Shown: positions 23,283 through 33,941 of the stretch, in pieces
Numbering within the stretch: position 1 is the first letter of the stretch
Layout of the letters: every line of letters begins with the position of its first letter
Origin: Arthrobotrys musiformis
Lineage: Eukaryota > Ascomycota > Orbiliomycetes > Orbiliales > Orbiliaceae
Assembly (NCBI GenBank): GCA_036971715.1
Contig: JAVHJL010000007.1
Location: forward strand, 3,038,001-3,102,000
Length of the DNA stretch: 64,000 nt
Reading direction: 5' to 3'
Notes under the pieces: model-generated
The model's input: the letters and a program-made list of their open reading frames with translations, nothing else
Databases searched by the model: none
Told to the model about the DNA's origin: nothing
Program-made: the position numbers and the translations under genes

Positions 23283-24418
23283 TGTGAATGATATTAATAA
23301 ATTACTTGAGAGTAATGTATTTTGATATTACGGAAGGAGAGATGGTGATGATGATGGTGATGGTGGATGGGAAGAGAAGAGAAGAGAAGAGAGGTGGGTT
23401 GATGGAGGAGGGAAGAAGAGAATTAAGTGGTGGTGGGGGAGTGAGTAAATAATTGGCTAATACCCATCGACCAACAGCACAAGCACAAGAACAGGAGGGG
23501 CGGCCGAATGAATATTTTTTTTCTTTCTGAGGCTAATTGCTTTGGGCTGCTTTGGCGGGGTGGCTGCACCGCCACACAGAAACAGGAAGCTTGCCAGGAT
23601 CAGTGGCTGGTGATGATGTGTTGATGTGTTGATGTGTTGTTTGTGTGTTTGTGGCTGGTGGGCACACAACTGGGTCTTGCCTGTGTTGTCGCGGACACAC
23701 GAGGGAAAAAATATTTTTCTTCGTCTATAAATTGGCGGGCTTCTCTGCCTCTCTTCCTCTTCTTCTTTTCTTCTCTCCTCAGTTAACGTGAGTCCTCCAC
23801 CCCGCCCCATTAAAAGCGAAAGGAAAGAAAATATACTAACTATTGCACAGAGTAGTGGATATTATACCTTAACAAGTTATATAATCTACAATACCTACCT
23901 GGGGGCTCCGTCTCTGACGGCTTGCTGAGGACTATTCTCTTTCATATGGATTTTCTTCCGTTCCCGGCCCCTTCGATAAAGTCTCTCCTTGGCCGGAGGG
24001 CAACCGATTGTTTGTCGAAAAAAGGTTTTCTGATCTTCCTTTCTCTCTTCGGAGGGATTGGGAGAGGTGGGCAATTTTTGTGACGGGAGTCGGGGACATT
24101 CTGTCACCTTTTCATCTCTATTCTTCTTTATTATACACGCATAGACTGGTCATTGCTCTATGCTTGTTTGTATGTTGATTTGATTTCATTTGATCTGGCT
24201 CGCGTGGTGTTTATGTTTCAATTGGCGTTTCTGTGGATTGGCCAGTGTCGGTTGCATTCTGGCGCACGTGTTTGTCCGTATATCAATTAGCTCGATGAAT
24301 ATAATCTCACTTTCTCCTCACTCGATTGTCTCCTCTCGTAACATCATCCGTAGTCTCACCGTCTATCCAGAATACACACCTGTGCACATTTCACGAAAAA
24401 AAAAAAAAAGTTAGGAAA
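23283..24418. promoter_or_regulatory. Divergent promoter region of eEF1B and CPD1
   Basis: About 1.1 kb between divergent starts. CT/GA-rich low-complexity stretches (23360-23420, 23750-23790) lie close to the eEF1B start, as is usual for strongly expressed fungal genes. Repeated TTGATGTGTTG motifs at 23610-23640 form a short direct repeat. No further gene is supported. Confidence 0.45.
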
Positions 24419-25261
24419 ATGGCTGGTAAGAGAAAATTTCTGCTCGAGAAGATAAGTAAAAGTAAGCGCGACTAACGGACGTGTAGGCGGTACGTCATGC
24501 TGCATCCATCGATGCATCCATCATAAATGATGTGATATTGATGTTGATATTGGGATAAACAGCATCTCTCTGGCTGCTGCCTCCACCGGGCCCGCTCTCT
24601 GCGGCTCTGCAGACACTCATCTCCACCACCCTCCCGCCCCGCATCCCCGGTCCCGTCCGTACGTTACCTCCCCTCATCATACTTAGTACATGTACAGTGT
24701 ATGTATGTGTGTACCTGTGTAGATGCGATGTTGATGTAGTGTGTAGCCGACTTCCAACCACACATCACCATCTCCTCCGGCATCCCCCTCTCCTCCCCTT
24801 CCAACTTTCAAAATATCTTGGATTCGATCGACCTTGCCCCACCAAAGATCTCGTTTAAGCGTCTCCGCTACGGCACGGCGTTCTGGACTAAAATCACCAT
24901 AGAGATCCATAAGTCCCCTTCTTTAAAATCACTCGCCGTCTCCTGTCGTGCTGCCTTTTTGGAGCAATACAGCAAAGCTGATGCTGAAGAATGGGTGGAG
25001 AAGTATACTACGCCTGCGGAAAGTGGGCAGCAGGGGTTTATCCCGCATTTGAGTCTGGTTTATTACGGCGACGATGTTGAGGGATTGGTCAGGGCGGGTG
25101 TGGGGAGCGATGTCAACGATGCTGGAATTGAGACGGAGGAGGTTGAGAGTGAGGGGGTGAAGGAGATGGGGGGCTGGATTGGGGGGAAGTTGGTGGTTGT
25201 GGATACTACGAAGGAGGTTGAGGAGTGGAAGGATAGCATTCTCGCGGAGAGGGTGCTGTGA
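24419..25261 (+). CDS. CPD1: 2',3'-cyclic-nucleotide 3'-phosphodiesterase (2H family)
   Basis: Cyclic phosphodiesterase that opens ADP-ribose 1'',2''-cyclic phosphate, made during tRNA splicing. Proposed exons are 24419-24425, 24563-24658 and 24747-25261 (618 nt, 205 aa; the yeast enzyme is slightly longer). The two catalytic H-x-T/S motifs are visible: PHITIS (about residues 39-44) and PHLSLV (about 134-139). The N-terminus MAASLWLLPPPGP is typical of the family, where a SLWLLPP block opens the first strand. Exons 2 and 3 are well supported. Exon 1, only 7 nt, is inferred from a good GTAAGA donor and correct phase, but the intron branch point (CTAAC near 24470) lies far from the acceptor, so this end is tentative. 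Confidence 0.82.
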
Positions 25262-25710
25262 CTTGCTTCCGCTTCTTGAGTGGTATACCGCACTGGTATC
25301 ATAGTGCTGCCTGGGAATACAAGATACGTCGACCGAGCGTGCGACGATGTGCTCGCCCTGCTTTGGGGTTACCAGATATATCTTTATGGTGTAGCTAGTG
25401 TGCTGTCGATAGATATTATCATGCTACGAGCGTGCAATTATATTCGACTGCATAAACCGACACAATCAGTATTACCGAGTCTCGAGACTAGGCCCTAATT
25501 ACGTATACCTACATAAGTACTTATACTTCTAGTATACTAGTAGTTAGGCTGTGAATGTGCATTTCGTTACGATCGACGACTAGCTTGTTCAATATATACC
25601 TACTTAGGTAAGTAGATATCAGTACTGCAGATATGCGGTATGGAACTATACTATAGTCTGGATCTCCACCAGGCCTCCTATGCACGGCATATGCATATAT
25701 ATATAAGCAC

Positions 25711-25734
25711 AGTAGCATCTGGTTTACGAGATAA
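25711..25734 (+). repeat. Dispersed 24-base repeat, single copy
   Basis: Identical over 24 bases to each arm of the hairpin at 38080-38134. It begins AGTAGCATCTGG and ends ACGAGATAA. Here it is flanked by CACAGT/ACTGTG 6-base inverted ends. Confidence 0.8.
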
Positions 25735-25843
25735 ACTGTGTCCGTATAGACCAAATTAAAGTGACTTCCGCTGCTATCTACAATACGTTTACCGTAATCT
25801 CGCAACCGGTACTTTATACGCTCTGTTCATTTATCATATATAC

Positions 25844-25861
25844 TACCTACTTAAGTAGGTA
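25844..25861. repeat. Perfect 18-base palindrome
   Basis: TACCTACTTAAGTAGGTA is its own reverse complement. Related ACCTACTTA and TAAGTAGAT words recur at 25595-25620. Could be a protein-binding site or a chance feature of AT-rich DNA. Confidence 0.55.
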
Positions 25862-26661
25862 TATCACGTATATAACTATAAGAGTGGCCTCGGATATAAT
25901 CTGGTGCAGTGCACCCCGGCGCCGCTCCAATTGGTCGGTATCCACAGAGCATAAGTGATATGGGTCCATTGAACGGGTATAAGTACCGCGCGGGATGCGC
26001 CCTTTTTAATTGTTCCACTCGTTTCATCTATTAGAGCGATGCATGCTGGCAGTTCGGTGCAGCGCCCAGCCATGCGCTTTTACGCGACCGAATGGCGATC
26101 AAGGTCAAAATCGGTAAACGCGCTCTGCCCAACGTCCAACATCCAACGCAGTCTCTCCATTTTGCAACATCACTGGGGATCTAACGTCGACTTCCTGCGA
26201 TCCCGCCATAAAAGACCCTCCCGCCATAAAAGACCTCGTTCCCTCAATTCCCTGGGTCCCTCCGCCGCCGGTATATATCTCTTGCTTTTCGTTCTGGGCA
26301 GTGTTGGAGGTGCACGTGGAGTTCGTATGCTGATGATGGGATTGTGTTTGCTTTGGTAACAGCGCAGCGTTTTTCCCCGGAATACGGAAGTGCGACGGCG
26401 CCGAGTTGAACGGAGGATTCCAGTCAAAATTCGTTTGCGAGCTTAAAGATATAAGATATCGACTGGCATCATTCGTTTTACAATCCGAACTGGATCGATC
26501 CCGAGTGTTTTCCTGGGCTTGTGTACATCGGTACACCCGTGGCCTTTTGCGCTAGCTCCCCAACGGACGGGTTGAGCTTGGCGTTCCTCTTTTTTCCCTC
26601 GTATACAGCGACATTTCCGACAAATCGAGACGACACTGCAGTTCGTTCGTTCTTTTAGAGA

Positions 26662-26910
26662 TTGTACGGTATGGATACTTTCGAGTTTGATGGGGGAGTG
26701 CTATGTTCTGTTGTCAATTGGCTTTCTGCTGCTGCTTTTTTGAGGTGGGATCGAATGGAGACTGAGTTTGAGCATGTTGGTTGCCTGTTGATGGAGGGCA
26801 ATTGGGAACCACAGCTGGTGAAGCTCTTCCCTGGAGCTCCACATGGCCGTGATCCTATGATGCCATATGCTGTGAGAGAATGGGAGGAATATGAGAGCGA
26901 GATGGTATGA
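26662..26910 (+). CDS. Small hypothetical protein (82 aa), doubtful
   Basis: An open frame with an acidic C-terminus (REWEEYESEMV) and Trp-rich body; no domain recognised. A second Met three codons in is an alternative start. Unlike most random frames here it has a balanced composition, but there is no independent support. It could also be an exon of an unrecognised gene. Confidence 0.25.
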   Translation: MYGMDTFEFDGGVLCSVVNWLSAAAFLRWDRMETEFEHVGCLLMEGNWEPQLVKLFPGAPHGRDPMMPYAVREWEEYESEMV

Positions 26911-27514
26911 GAGGGGGTGTGTCCAGGGCTTTGACCCTAGCGTATATAAAACGCCCGCCGAGCAAGGCTCCTGGGAAAACTCTTGAAGCCTGCGAACCTT
27001 TGGTCCCCCTTTTCTTCTCCAACAGAGGGAATTTCGGGCCGTGGATACCAGCATCATGAAGCCCTGAATCTGAGGATTCTAATGGTATCGATATCATTGG
27101 GAGGCGAATACTGGACCGGGAGCTAGCTCGGTAGGCAGCTATATATTCCTATAGACGTTGCGGATGCATACGATTTGTATGGCACACTTGTGTCAACAAC
27201 GAATCCCTCGATGCTCAGCAACGTCTATTTAATCACCGACACCTTCTCTCCTTCCTTCCTTCTTCCTTCTTCCTTCCTTCTCCTCTTCTCTTCACTCCAT
27301 CACAACGCCTTCACACAACTTCTTACTGCTATCAACAACAACTTCAACAACTTCAACAGCTTCACCAACCATCGACAACATCGCCAGCATCGCCATTCTT
27401 ATTCTTATCATTGTTTCCATCATCATTATTATTGCCATCATCTTCTTGTTCTTGTAAGAGCCTTTCTGCTTTCTCCCGAAACTGAATTGCTTCTTCAAAC
27501 CATCACCTTTTGTT
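26911..27514. other. Pyrimidine-rich intergenic DNA
   Basis: CT-rich from 27240 onward (repeated CTTCCTT and CATCATTATT words). Open frames on the plus strand here read as Ser/Leu/Phe low complexity and are not convincing genes. Confidence 0.4.
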
Positions 27515-27965
27515 CTCCCCGCTATCTTCGTTGGAAACCAGTGAACCGGTTCCTGTTTTCCAGCAAGATATTCTTGTTTTCCCCCTTTCTTATCTTCTGC
27601 TCTTCATCCTCGTCGGGTTCTCTGGCAGGATATCTCCCTTCCTCTTCGCTATCTTCGTTGGAGTTTTAGTGACTTAGGTCCTATTCTCCGGCAAGATATT
27701 CTTCCATCCCTTTCATCTCCTCTTCGCTATCTTCGTCGGGTTCTCTGGCAAGATATTCTCTCCCTTTCATCTCCTCTTCGCTATCTTCGTCAGGTTCTCT
27801 GGCAAGATATTCTTCTATCCCTTCCTCTTCGCTATCTTCGTCGGAGTCTCAGTGACTCTGCTCCTATTCCCCGGCAAGATATTCTTTACCTCCCTAATCT
27901 CTCTTCGCTATCTTCGTGTGACATTGTTAGTCTAAACGCTGCAATGTCGGGCAAGATATTCTTCT
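27515..27965. repeat. CT-rich minisatellite, about 50-78-base units (54-base core)
   Basis: At least five copies of CTCTTCGCTATCTTCGT (near 27642, 27720, 27776, 27826, 27901) alternate with GGCAAGATATTCT (near 27690, 27738, 27791, 27883, 27950). The two cleanest neighbours are 54 bases apart, a multiple of three. The last GGCAAGATATTCT lies inside the first codons of the next ORF. It is not a CRISPR: spacers are not unique and the units are degenerate. Confidence 0.75.
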
Positions 27966-29089
27966 CTTTCCTTTTCCTTCTCTCAATGCCCTATCTCCTC
28001 TGCTTGACGCTGGTTAACATGTCCCAGGCTGGTACGAGATATTCGTTCCCAGAGGCAATTCTTCAATTGCTCTCATCTGCTGGTGGTCCTCCTTGCCTTG
28101 GGGACCCGTGCATGACAAGCCTCTCACACTCCTTGCCTAGAGTGTCACGCTTCTCCCCTTGCCCCTCCCCCGTCGAGTCCCTGTTTTTGTTTGTGTCTTT
28201 TGTTCGTTTGCTTTCTCGCCTCCCCGCCCTGTTTTGCTCACTTTTCTTTCCCCTTGCCCGTGCCATGCCCCAATCCCCATCCCCGTTCGGTGTCTTCGGA
28301 CACTTCCAAGTCGAGAGGGTGGCCCTTGTGGTCTACTCTCTCGCATTAATTTTTCTACACACCGTATGGGTGGCCTGGCTCGCTGATGCAGCCAGATGCG
28401 TTTTGAGCCTTTGGTTCCCTCAGGTTGCCACCCCCGCCCCAGCCCCCGTCCCCGCTCCACCCACCAACACCGAGCCCACAACGTTGGTGGAGAAGTACCT
28501 CGAAGAGGAACTTTCTCCACCTGAGTACTCGTTGGAGCTTCTCATGGGACCGGACTCCAGGCACGAAGATTATCTTCGTGACCTCGAGCAAGGTCTCGCG
28601 GGGGGCGAAGACCCTTCTTCCGTAAGGAAGAGGGTCGCCGACGAGCTCCTCAACAGATACCATCAAGGTATCTTGGAGCGGGGCCGGAAAAAGCAGGCCG
28701 CCGAAGACGAGGAAAAGGCGCCTGCTGAGGGGATTGGCTACCCCCTCCCACCGGTTCCACCACCACCACCACCACCACCTCAACCATCACCACCACCACC
28801 TCAACCATCACCACCACGGCCACCACAACCATCGCCTCCACCACCACCACCGCAGCCACAGCTGCCAACTTGCGGGGGTTGGGTTGGGGAACCAACCCCA
28901 GGGGGGCCACTCAACATCTTTGAGTGGCGCCCCCCAAAGAGGGGCCGTCCTGGCAGGCGGGCATCGCCCCCTCCGCCTGCCGAGCCCATCCCCATCGATA
29001 TCGATGGGGATATGAGGCGGCTGCGGGCTGCCATCCTCCGAGAAATGGAGGAGGCTCCCCGCGCGCCTCCACCCACCCCCACCGAATAA
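27944..29089 (+). CDS. Proline-rich protein with a hydrophobic segment
   Basis: Family not recognised. The open frame of 381 aa starts within the minisatellite (MSGKIFF is encoded by the repeat unit). A more likely start is the internal ATG at 28264 (MPQSPSPF..., 275 aa), because the preceding part reads as pyrimidine-rich low complexity. From there: a TM-like segment (VALVVYSLALIFLHTVWVAWLA), an Ala/Pro run, an acidic helical part (LEEELSPPEYSLELL), a polyproline tract (about 28750-28860, PPPPPPPPQPS-type) and a basic PPKRGRPGRR patch. The frame ends in TAA, but the next codons in the same frame read KRVRFVLPGSDIG and meet a good GTAAGT donor at 29136. The stop may therefore be a recent mutation, or translation may end earlier than in relatives. 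Polyproline suggests SH3 or profilin-type binding (inference). Confidence 0.5.
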   Translation: MSGKIFFSFLFLLSMPYLLCLTLVNMSQAGTRYSFPEAILQLLSSAGGPPCLGDPCMTSLSHSLPRVSRFSPCPSPVESLFLFVSFVRLLSRLPALFCSLFFPLARAMPQSPSPFGVFGHFQVERVALVVYSLALIFLHTVWVAWLADAARCVLSLWFPQVATPAPAPVPAPPTNTEPTTLVEKYLEEELSPPEYSLELLMGPDSRHEDYLRDLEQGLAGGEDPSSVRKRVADELLNRYHQGILERGRKKQAAEDEEKAPAEGIGYPLPPVPPPPPPPPQPSPPPPQPSPPRPPQPSPPPPPPQPQLPTCGGWVGEPTPGGPLNIFEWRPPKRGRPGRRASPPPPAEPIPIDIDGDMRRLRAAILREMEEAPRAPPPTPTE

Positions 29090-30421
29090 TCGGCCCACAA
29101 GCGGGTCCGATTCGTGCTCCCTGGATCGGACATCGGTAAGTTACCTACCCATTGAAACCTCTGCCTAGCTGTTCGATATACTAATAATACTTTCATAGGG
29201 TGCTCAACCTGCTGAGCATTCGGTGGCCCATCGCCACTGCCTGCCGCTGCCCCGTGCTGAAAAGCAAAGAAAGAAAGAAAGAAATAAAGAACCCCTAGGC
29301 TAGCGGCGGCCAAAGAACCCTTCAAAGGAGAGGAACCTAAATAACCCCTCAAGAAACCCCGGTCCCCTCCCTTGAAGTAGATTCCAGAGTCCCTGAGGTT
29401 TGCCTCTTATAGGGAGTATATCTGGCATTGTGGCATCCGATCCACGGAGTCTCTATGCCCATAGGGTGTACGTTGCCTCGGACTGCACCCTTTGGATGAA
29501 GTGCCCAAGGAAGGAGAAAGTGGTAAGTAATATCGCCACACATTTTCACTTTAATGGTAATCCATACTAACATCGCTTTCTATAAATAGTTTGTGGGCAC
29601 TGAAAGGCAAAGATCTTCAACAGAACACCGTCTTTCCCCCCGTTCCTCCCTCCGGGGGGGGTTTTTTTTTATTTTTTATCCTTTGACTATAGACCTAGGT
29701 AGCTCTCTTTTAAGATCGCTATACTTCTATATAAGGCTTTTTTTTCAGGCACACAAGCCACCGTTCCTCGTCCACGTGCAGTTCCTATCGTCTTTGCGCT
29801 TGCCTTTATTGCTTAAATTACTTGCTTTTGGTTTTACCTTGCCTTTCCAATTTGCTTTGCCGCTTTGCCGCTTTTGTTTTGGAGCACATCTGCATAAATA
29901 GCCTGACCCTGTTGGAATGAGGCCTGTGGCACCATTCCCCAGAACATAGTCGCTAACGTATGTATAGTGCCGGGTGCTGTTGCACGAACACGGCCATTTT
30001 AGAAATTCCAACGACAGCCGTGCCATCCGACCAGCAACCACCCGCCGTTGGCCCCTGCTTATCTAAATACTTGAGTGATTGGTAAATAGGTAATTCAGAC
30101 CCAAGGAAGCGACGAGGGCGGTAGTTTCGTACTGAGGCTGGCGCATGCGACTACGCTCTTCAATATACCACACGCCAACGCACGCCTGTCCGCGGCTCAT
30201 ATACTACCAGCACTGTCCTTGTTTCTCTCTCCCGACCACCCGTCTAGACCAAACTATTACTTTCCATATCTGTCGCTACCAGGAAATAAATTCACCAATT
30301 CTCTCCCAGAATCTTCTGCCCTCTTCTCCATACTCTCATCCATCTCCCAGTTTTTCCGCTGCGAGACCAAGTTTTCCGAATCCCAAACCACGCCGAAAGG
30401 GAGAGCTAGAGGGGGAAAAAG
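29090..30421. other. Intergenic region with putative orphan exon tail
   Basis: The first 100 bases may be the lost 3' coding end of the preceding gene, followed by an intron-like GTAAGT...TTTCATAG (29136-29199). A GAAA microsatellite lies near 29265-29285. The remainder is T-rich upstream of the Gle1-like gene; no other gene seen. Confidence 0.4.
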
Positions 30422-33313
30422 ATGGCCGAATCCAGCCCCCCTGCACCACGCGGGTATAGCTATGGCTGCTATCGCGAAATGCTAGACCCAAATGATCCCG
30501 AAGCCGAACCGGGAGCTGCAGAAGCATGGGACGCCTATCTCCTCGAACTTTCGAAAACCGAATCCGCACCCCAGCATCCTACCACCAAAACCCCAGAGTT
30601 ACCGCTCGTTTTACAACCTGAGGTTTCCGTATCCGATGATGGCGATACCGTTGGGATCTTGCGTAGGACTGCGCCGCCTACTGAGGCCAAGAACGACTAT
30701 GAGGACGAAGACCACGCAGGAACAAAGACGAAAGAAGAACCGGAAATGACCCTAGCCCAAGTCTGCGAGTCCGTTCGGATCCACCGGTTCCAAACACAAG
30801 CCGAATTACAAGCCGTGGAGGACCAATTTCGAAAAGACTGGGTCGCCAGCGGGTTTTCGTTGGATTTGCTCCCGGAAGGTATTACCAACGGTAGTGACGG
30901 CGGTAATCCTTCCTCATCCGCTACGAAACCCTTAGGATCGAGCCATAATTCCATAGCGGCGAAGGATGTGGATGACGAAACGCTCGTTCAAATGCTGGAA
31001 CGGATCCAACTCGAGAGTGAAGCATGGAACCCCCATCGAAAGAAGTCGGCCGCTGCCTCCATGGCGGCGAAGAGGGATACGGGTCCGGATAAAGAGATAT
31101 TGAGAAAGCTAGTGTATCTAGCCCGAAAACCTTTCCTCCCAGACCCGGACGTCGTCTGTCGCCCCGTGTCCTCGCTATCCTCGACCTCCCTCTTGCCCGA
31201 AATGGTCCAACATACAAAATTCACCCCGCCTGATCCGCCGGTATTCGATTTTCCCCAGCGAACACCGGAGGACGTTCAAAGCGTTATCGCCATGAAGGTG
31301 AAGGAGGAAGAGGATTACCAGGCTAAAATCCGGGATCTGGAGGAGAGTATTCGACTGAACCGGAGGCTGCTGGAGGAAGGAGAGGCGTATCTTGCGCAGT
31401 TTGACGATATGAAGGCTCAGAAAGAGCGGGAGTTCGAAGAGAAGATAATGGATAGGAGGAGAAGATTCGAAGAGGACAAGAGGCGGAGAGAGGAGGAACA
31501 AAAGAGAAAGGAAGAAGCCGAGGCGAGGGCTTTAATTGAGCGGAAGAAGAAGGAAGCAGAAGAGAAAAGATTGGCTGCGGTCAGAGAGCAGGAGAGAAAG
31601 GTTAGAGAAGAACAGGAAAGGCAACGCAGGATTCAAGAGGAGGCTCGGCGGGAGAAAGAAGAAGCTGAAAGGAAGGCTAGGGAGGCTCGAGAAGCACAAG
31701 AGGCGTCTAAGTTGGCGGCCGAGCAAGCTGCGAGAGAGAAAGCCCATGCGTTCCTTCAGGAGAGAGAACGATTGCAGCGTGAAAAGGAGCAGCAGGCTCA
31801 GGCCCAACAGGCCCAACAGGCTCAGCTTCAGGCCCAGGCCCAGGCTCAAGCCCAAGCCCAAGCACAGGCACAGGCACAGGCACAGGGCCAAAGAGCGTTA
31901 GCCGCGACTACTCTGAATGAAGTATGCCTCCTCTGTATTCCCTTGAGCATTTATCTCGTTTCCAGACTACTCAGCTTCGCTAAGCATCAATTTCGGCTAT
32001 GCTAACAAATATATCAATTTTAGGCTAGGATCAAAGAACTAGTCGAAAAGTTCCTATCAACGATGCCATATGCCTCCGACCAATATGAATCCGTCAAACC
32101 TAAACTCATTCAGCTTATGGCTTGGAGACAACGATACGTGAAGACGATCAACCAATTGGGCCCCCCCAACCCTGACAGCGGGAAGTTCGTCACTAATTTT
32201 GCCGAATTCCGCGTCTCTATGGGATTCGTGGAGATCAGAGTGAAAACTATCAAAGTATACTACATGAACGGCGACTTGACCACCTTCAAAACCAAATTGT
32301 CCAAGAAAGTCATGCAAGTCGTTGGTAACAACAAAGGCTACATGGACGCCGCGACGGATATCGTCAAACAACTACAGGCCGCGGACGCCATCTGTCGGGA
32401 AAGGGAACCCCAAATAATCCATTTGGATGACTTTACCAGCCCCACTGGCGGCAGGAAAGGCGACAAGGGCCTTCCAGGGATGTTCTTATCACTCTATAAT
32501 TTCATAAAAATCGTTCTGGTGAAGGCCATGGCCGAGGGACCAGAGAAAACCGCAGTGCTAAAAGCGCTAGCCATGTTGCTTAACTCCGTCATGGGCGGGA
32601 ATGCAACCTTTTGGCGACACTCTGCGCTGACATTAGTACTCTACTACCGCTTCTTCGAGCAATCGCCCTCTCTCTTCGGCGCAATGGGTGAAAAGCAGGA
32701 TATCGGCTACGGAGTGATCAATGGACAGATCGCTGAAACACCGACAGAAGTAAACGGCCGCGCGGAGGTAGCGGCCACCTTATTCTGCCTTATGGGCATC
32801 CTCCGACCCAGCAACACCAAACGAGAGCAGATCATAACCATAGTCGACGTCCACCGTGTGCTCACGTTCAATTTGGGGGTCCCCGCTTATCTTCGGGATG
32901 AATTACACTACATCAACATCCGGACCATCATGACCCTCGCCCCGTGGACTTTACGAACCTACATAGGTTACAACGAAGTCGTTAGATTGGAGGCTACGAT
33001 CGTGAAGTTCTGCGATGAGGAGAAGAATGTGAAACTCAAAGCTTTGGCGAGTTTGTTGAAGGAACAGGTGGAGATTTTGCATAATATGGGGTATACGAAT
33101 CAGCAGAGGGAATTCGGATGCGATGAATGGAGGTATTGGAATGAAGTGGATGTGAAGGAGACGAACGCTAAGAGACGGGCTGCTGGGGAGAACATCGATC
33201 CCAGGCAGGAGAAGGTGGATTATGAGGTTATTAGGGGACGGATTGAAAGAGAGAGGGAGATGGAAGAGAAGTTTAGGCCACCTGGGGCCGAGGCAGCGCC
33301 GCAGAGGATGTGA
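30422..33313 (+). CDS. GLE1: Gle1-like mRNA-export factor with QA-repeat coiled coil
   Basis: Probable Gle1, the nuclear-pore protein that with inositol hexakisphosphate activates the DEAD-box ATPase Dbp5 in mRNA export. Exons 30422-31921 and 32024-33313 join in phase (929 aa). Residues 1-290 are acidic and disordered. About 290-470 is a long charged coiled coil (KEEEDYQAKIRDLEESI, repeated REEERKRK-type words), ending in a Gln-Ala run. The C-terminal half resembles the Gle1 helical domain in layout: a long helix pair (FLSLYNFIKIVLVKAMAE), then LVLYYRFFEQSPSLFG, a GYGVINGQIAE turn, an ATLFCLMGIL helix, and final helices (PWTLRTYIGYNEVVRLEATIVKF). That match is by topology, not strong identity, and the protein is longer than usual Gle1 (about 500-700 aa). 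An unrelated coiled-coil protein remains possible. Confidence 0.6.
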
Positions 33314-33941
33314 TCTTTGCCTCGTGGACCGGAGCTACTATTTTTCTTACGCTTTTTTCAATTCCCTCAATTTTTTTTTTTTCTTTAGATTATTATCTTT
33401 TTCAACGATAGAACGATGGAGATGGGCGTTTGGATTCATTTTCTTTCTTTTTATTTTGTATTTTTATGGTTGTGCCTCGACTGTGTTTTCTAGCCTTGGT
33501 TCATGGTAACCGGGATACTAAGCATACGATGCAAACATGAAAAAAAATGTCAGACAACCAGAAGAAAGATCTAGAGCGCGGAGGGGAGGATCAATATTAT
33601 AGACTACGATAGTGCGAATGAACGAATGCAGCGAATTTTATGCTATTACACATTAGTCTCGCGATGGAGAGCGGAATATACTAGGTCTAGATATGTAAAT
33701 TTAGCGGGGAAATGCATGAATTGTGCGCTTTGGGTGGTTCCCCGCACGTTCGCTGCAGCGGCGGTTAGAGATAAGCTGGCTTCTCATACCTGCCAACCCC
33801 AGATTTAAACCCCAATATATATATGTATATAAAATCCTGCGATACAAATTACCCTACCTTACTTTAGATAGGATATATTTATAAACTTCCCGGGAATATT
33901 GATATAAACATACGTGCCCATACGCACATAATATATACACG
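33314..33941. other. Intergenic region
   Basis: T-rich 3' region of the Gle1-like gene, then AT-rich promoter DNA of the F-box gene. No gene seen. Confidence 0.4.

Larger units (their letters stand above)
25262..26661. other. Gene-poor intergenic DNA
   Basis: AT-rich DNA with one copy of a dispersed 24-base repeat (25711-25734), an 18-base palindrome (25844-25861) and a small tandem duplication of a CCCGCCATAAAAGACC unit (about 26203-26235). A minus-strand open frame at 26105-26536 (143 aa, Gln/Ser/Thr-rich) is possible but lacks any recognisable domain. Confidence 0.4.

Noticed and set aside
27515..27965. Repeat array considered as a CRISPR
   Set aside because: Units are degenerate, spacers are related to each other, and the DNA is eukaryotic; it is a minisatellite.
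28734..29098. Open frames opposite and shifted to the polyproline tract (His-, Trp- or Val-rich)
   Set aside because: They arise from the CCA/CCT repeat read in other frames; no protein-like features.
31532..31901. Leu-rich minus-strand and Arg-rich plus-strand frames over the coiled coil of the Gle1-like gene
   Set aside because: Shadows of the Glu/Lys/Gln-Ala-rich coding sequence.
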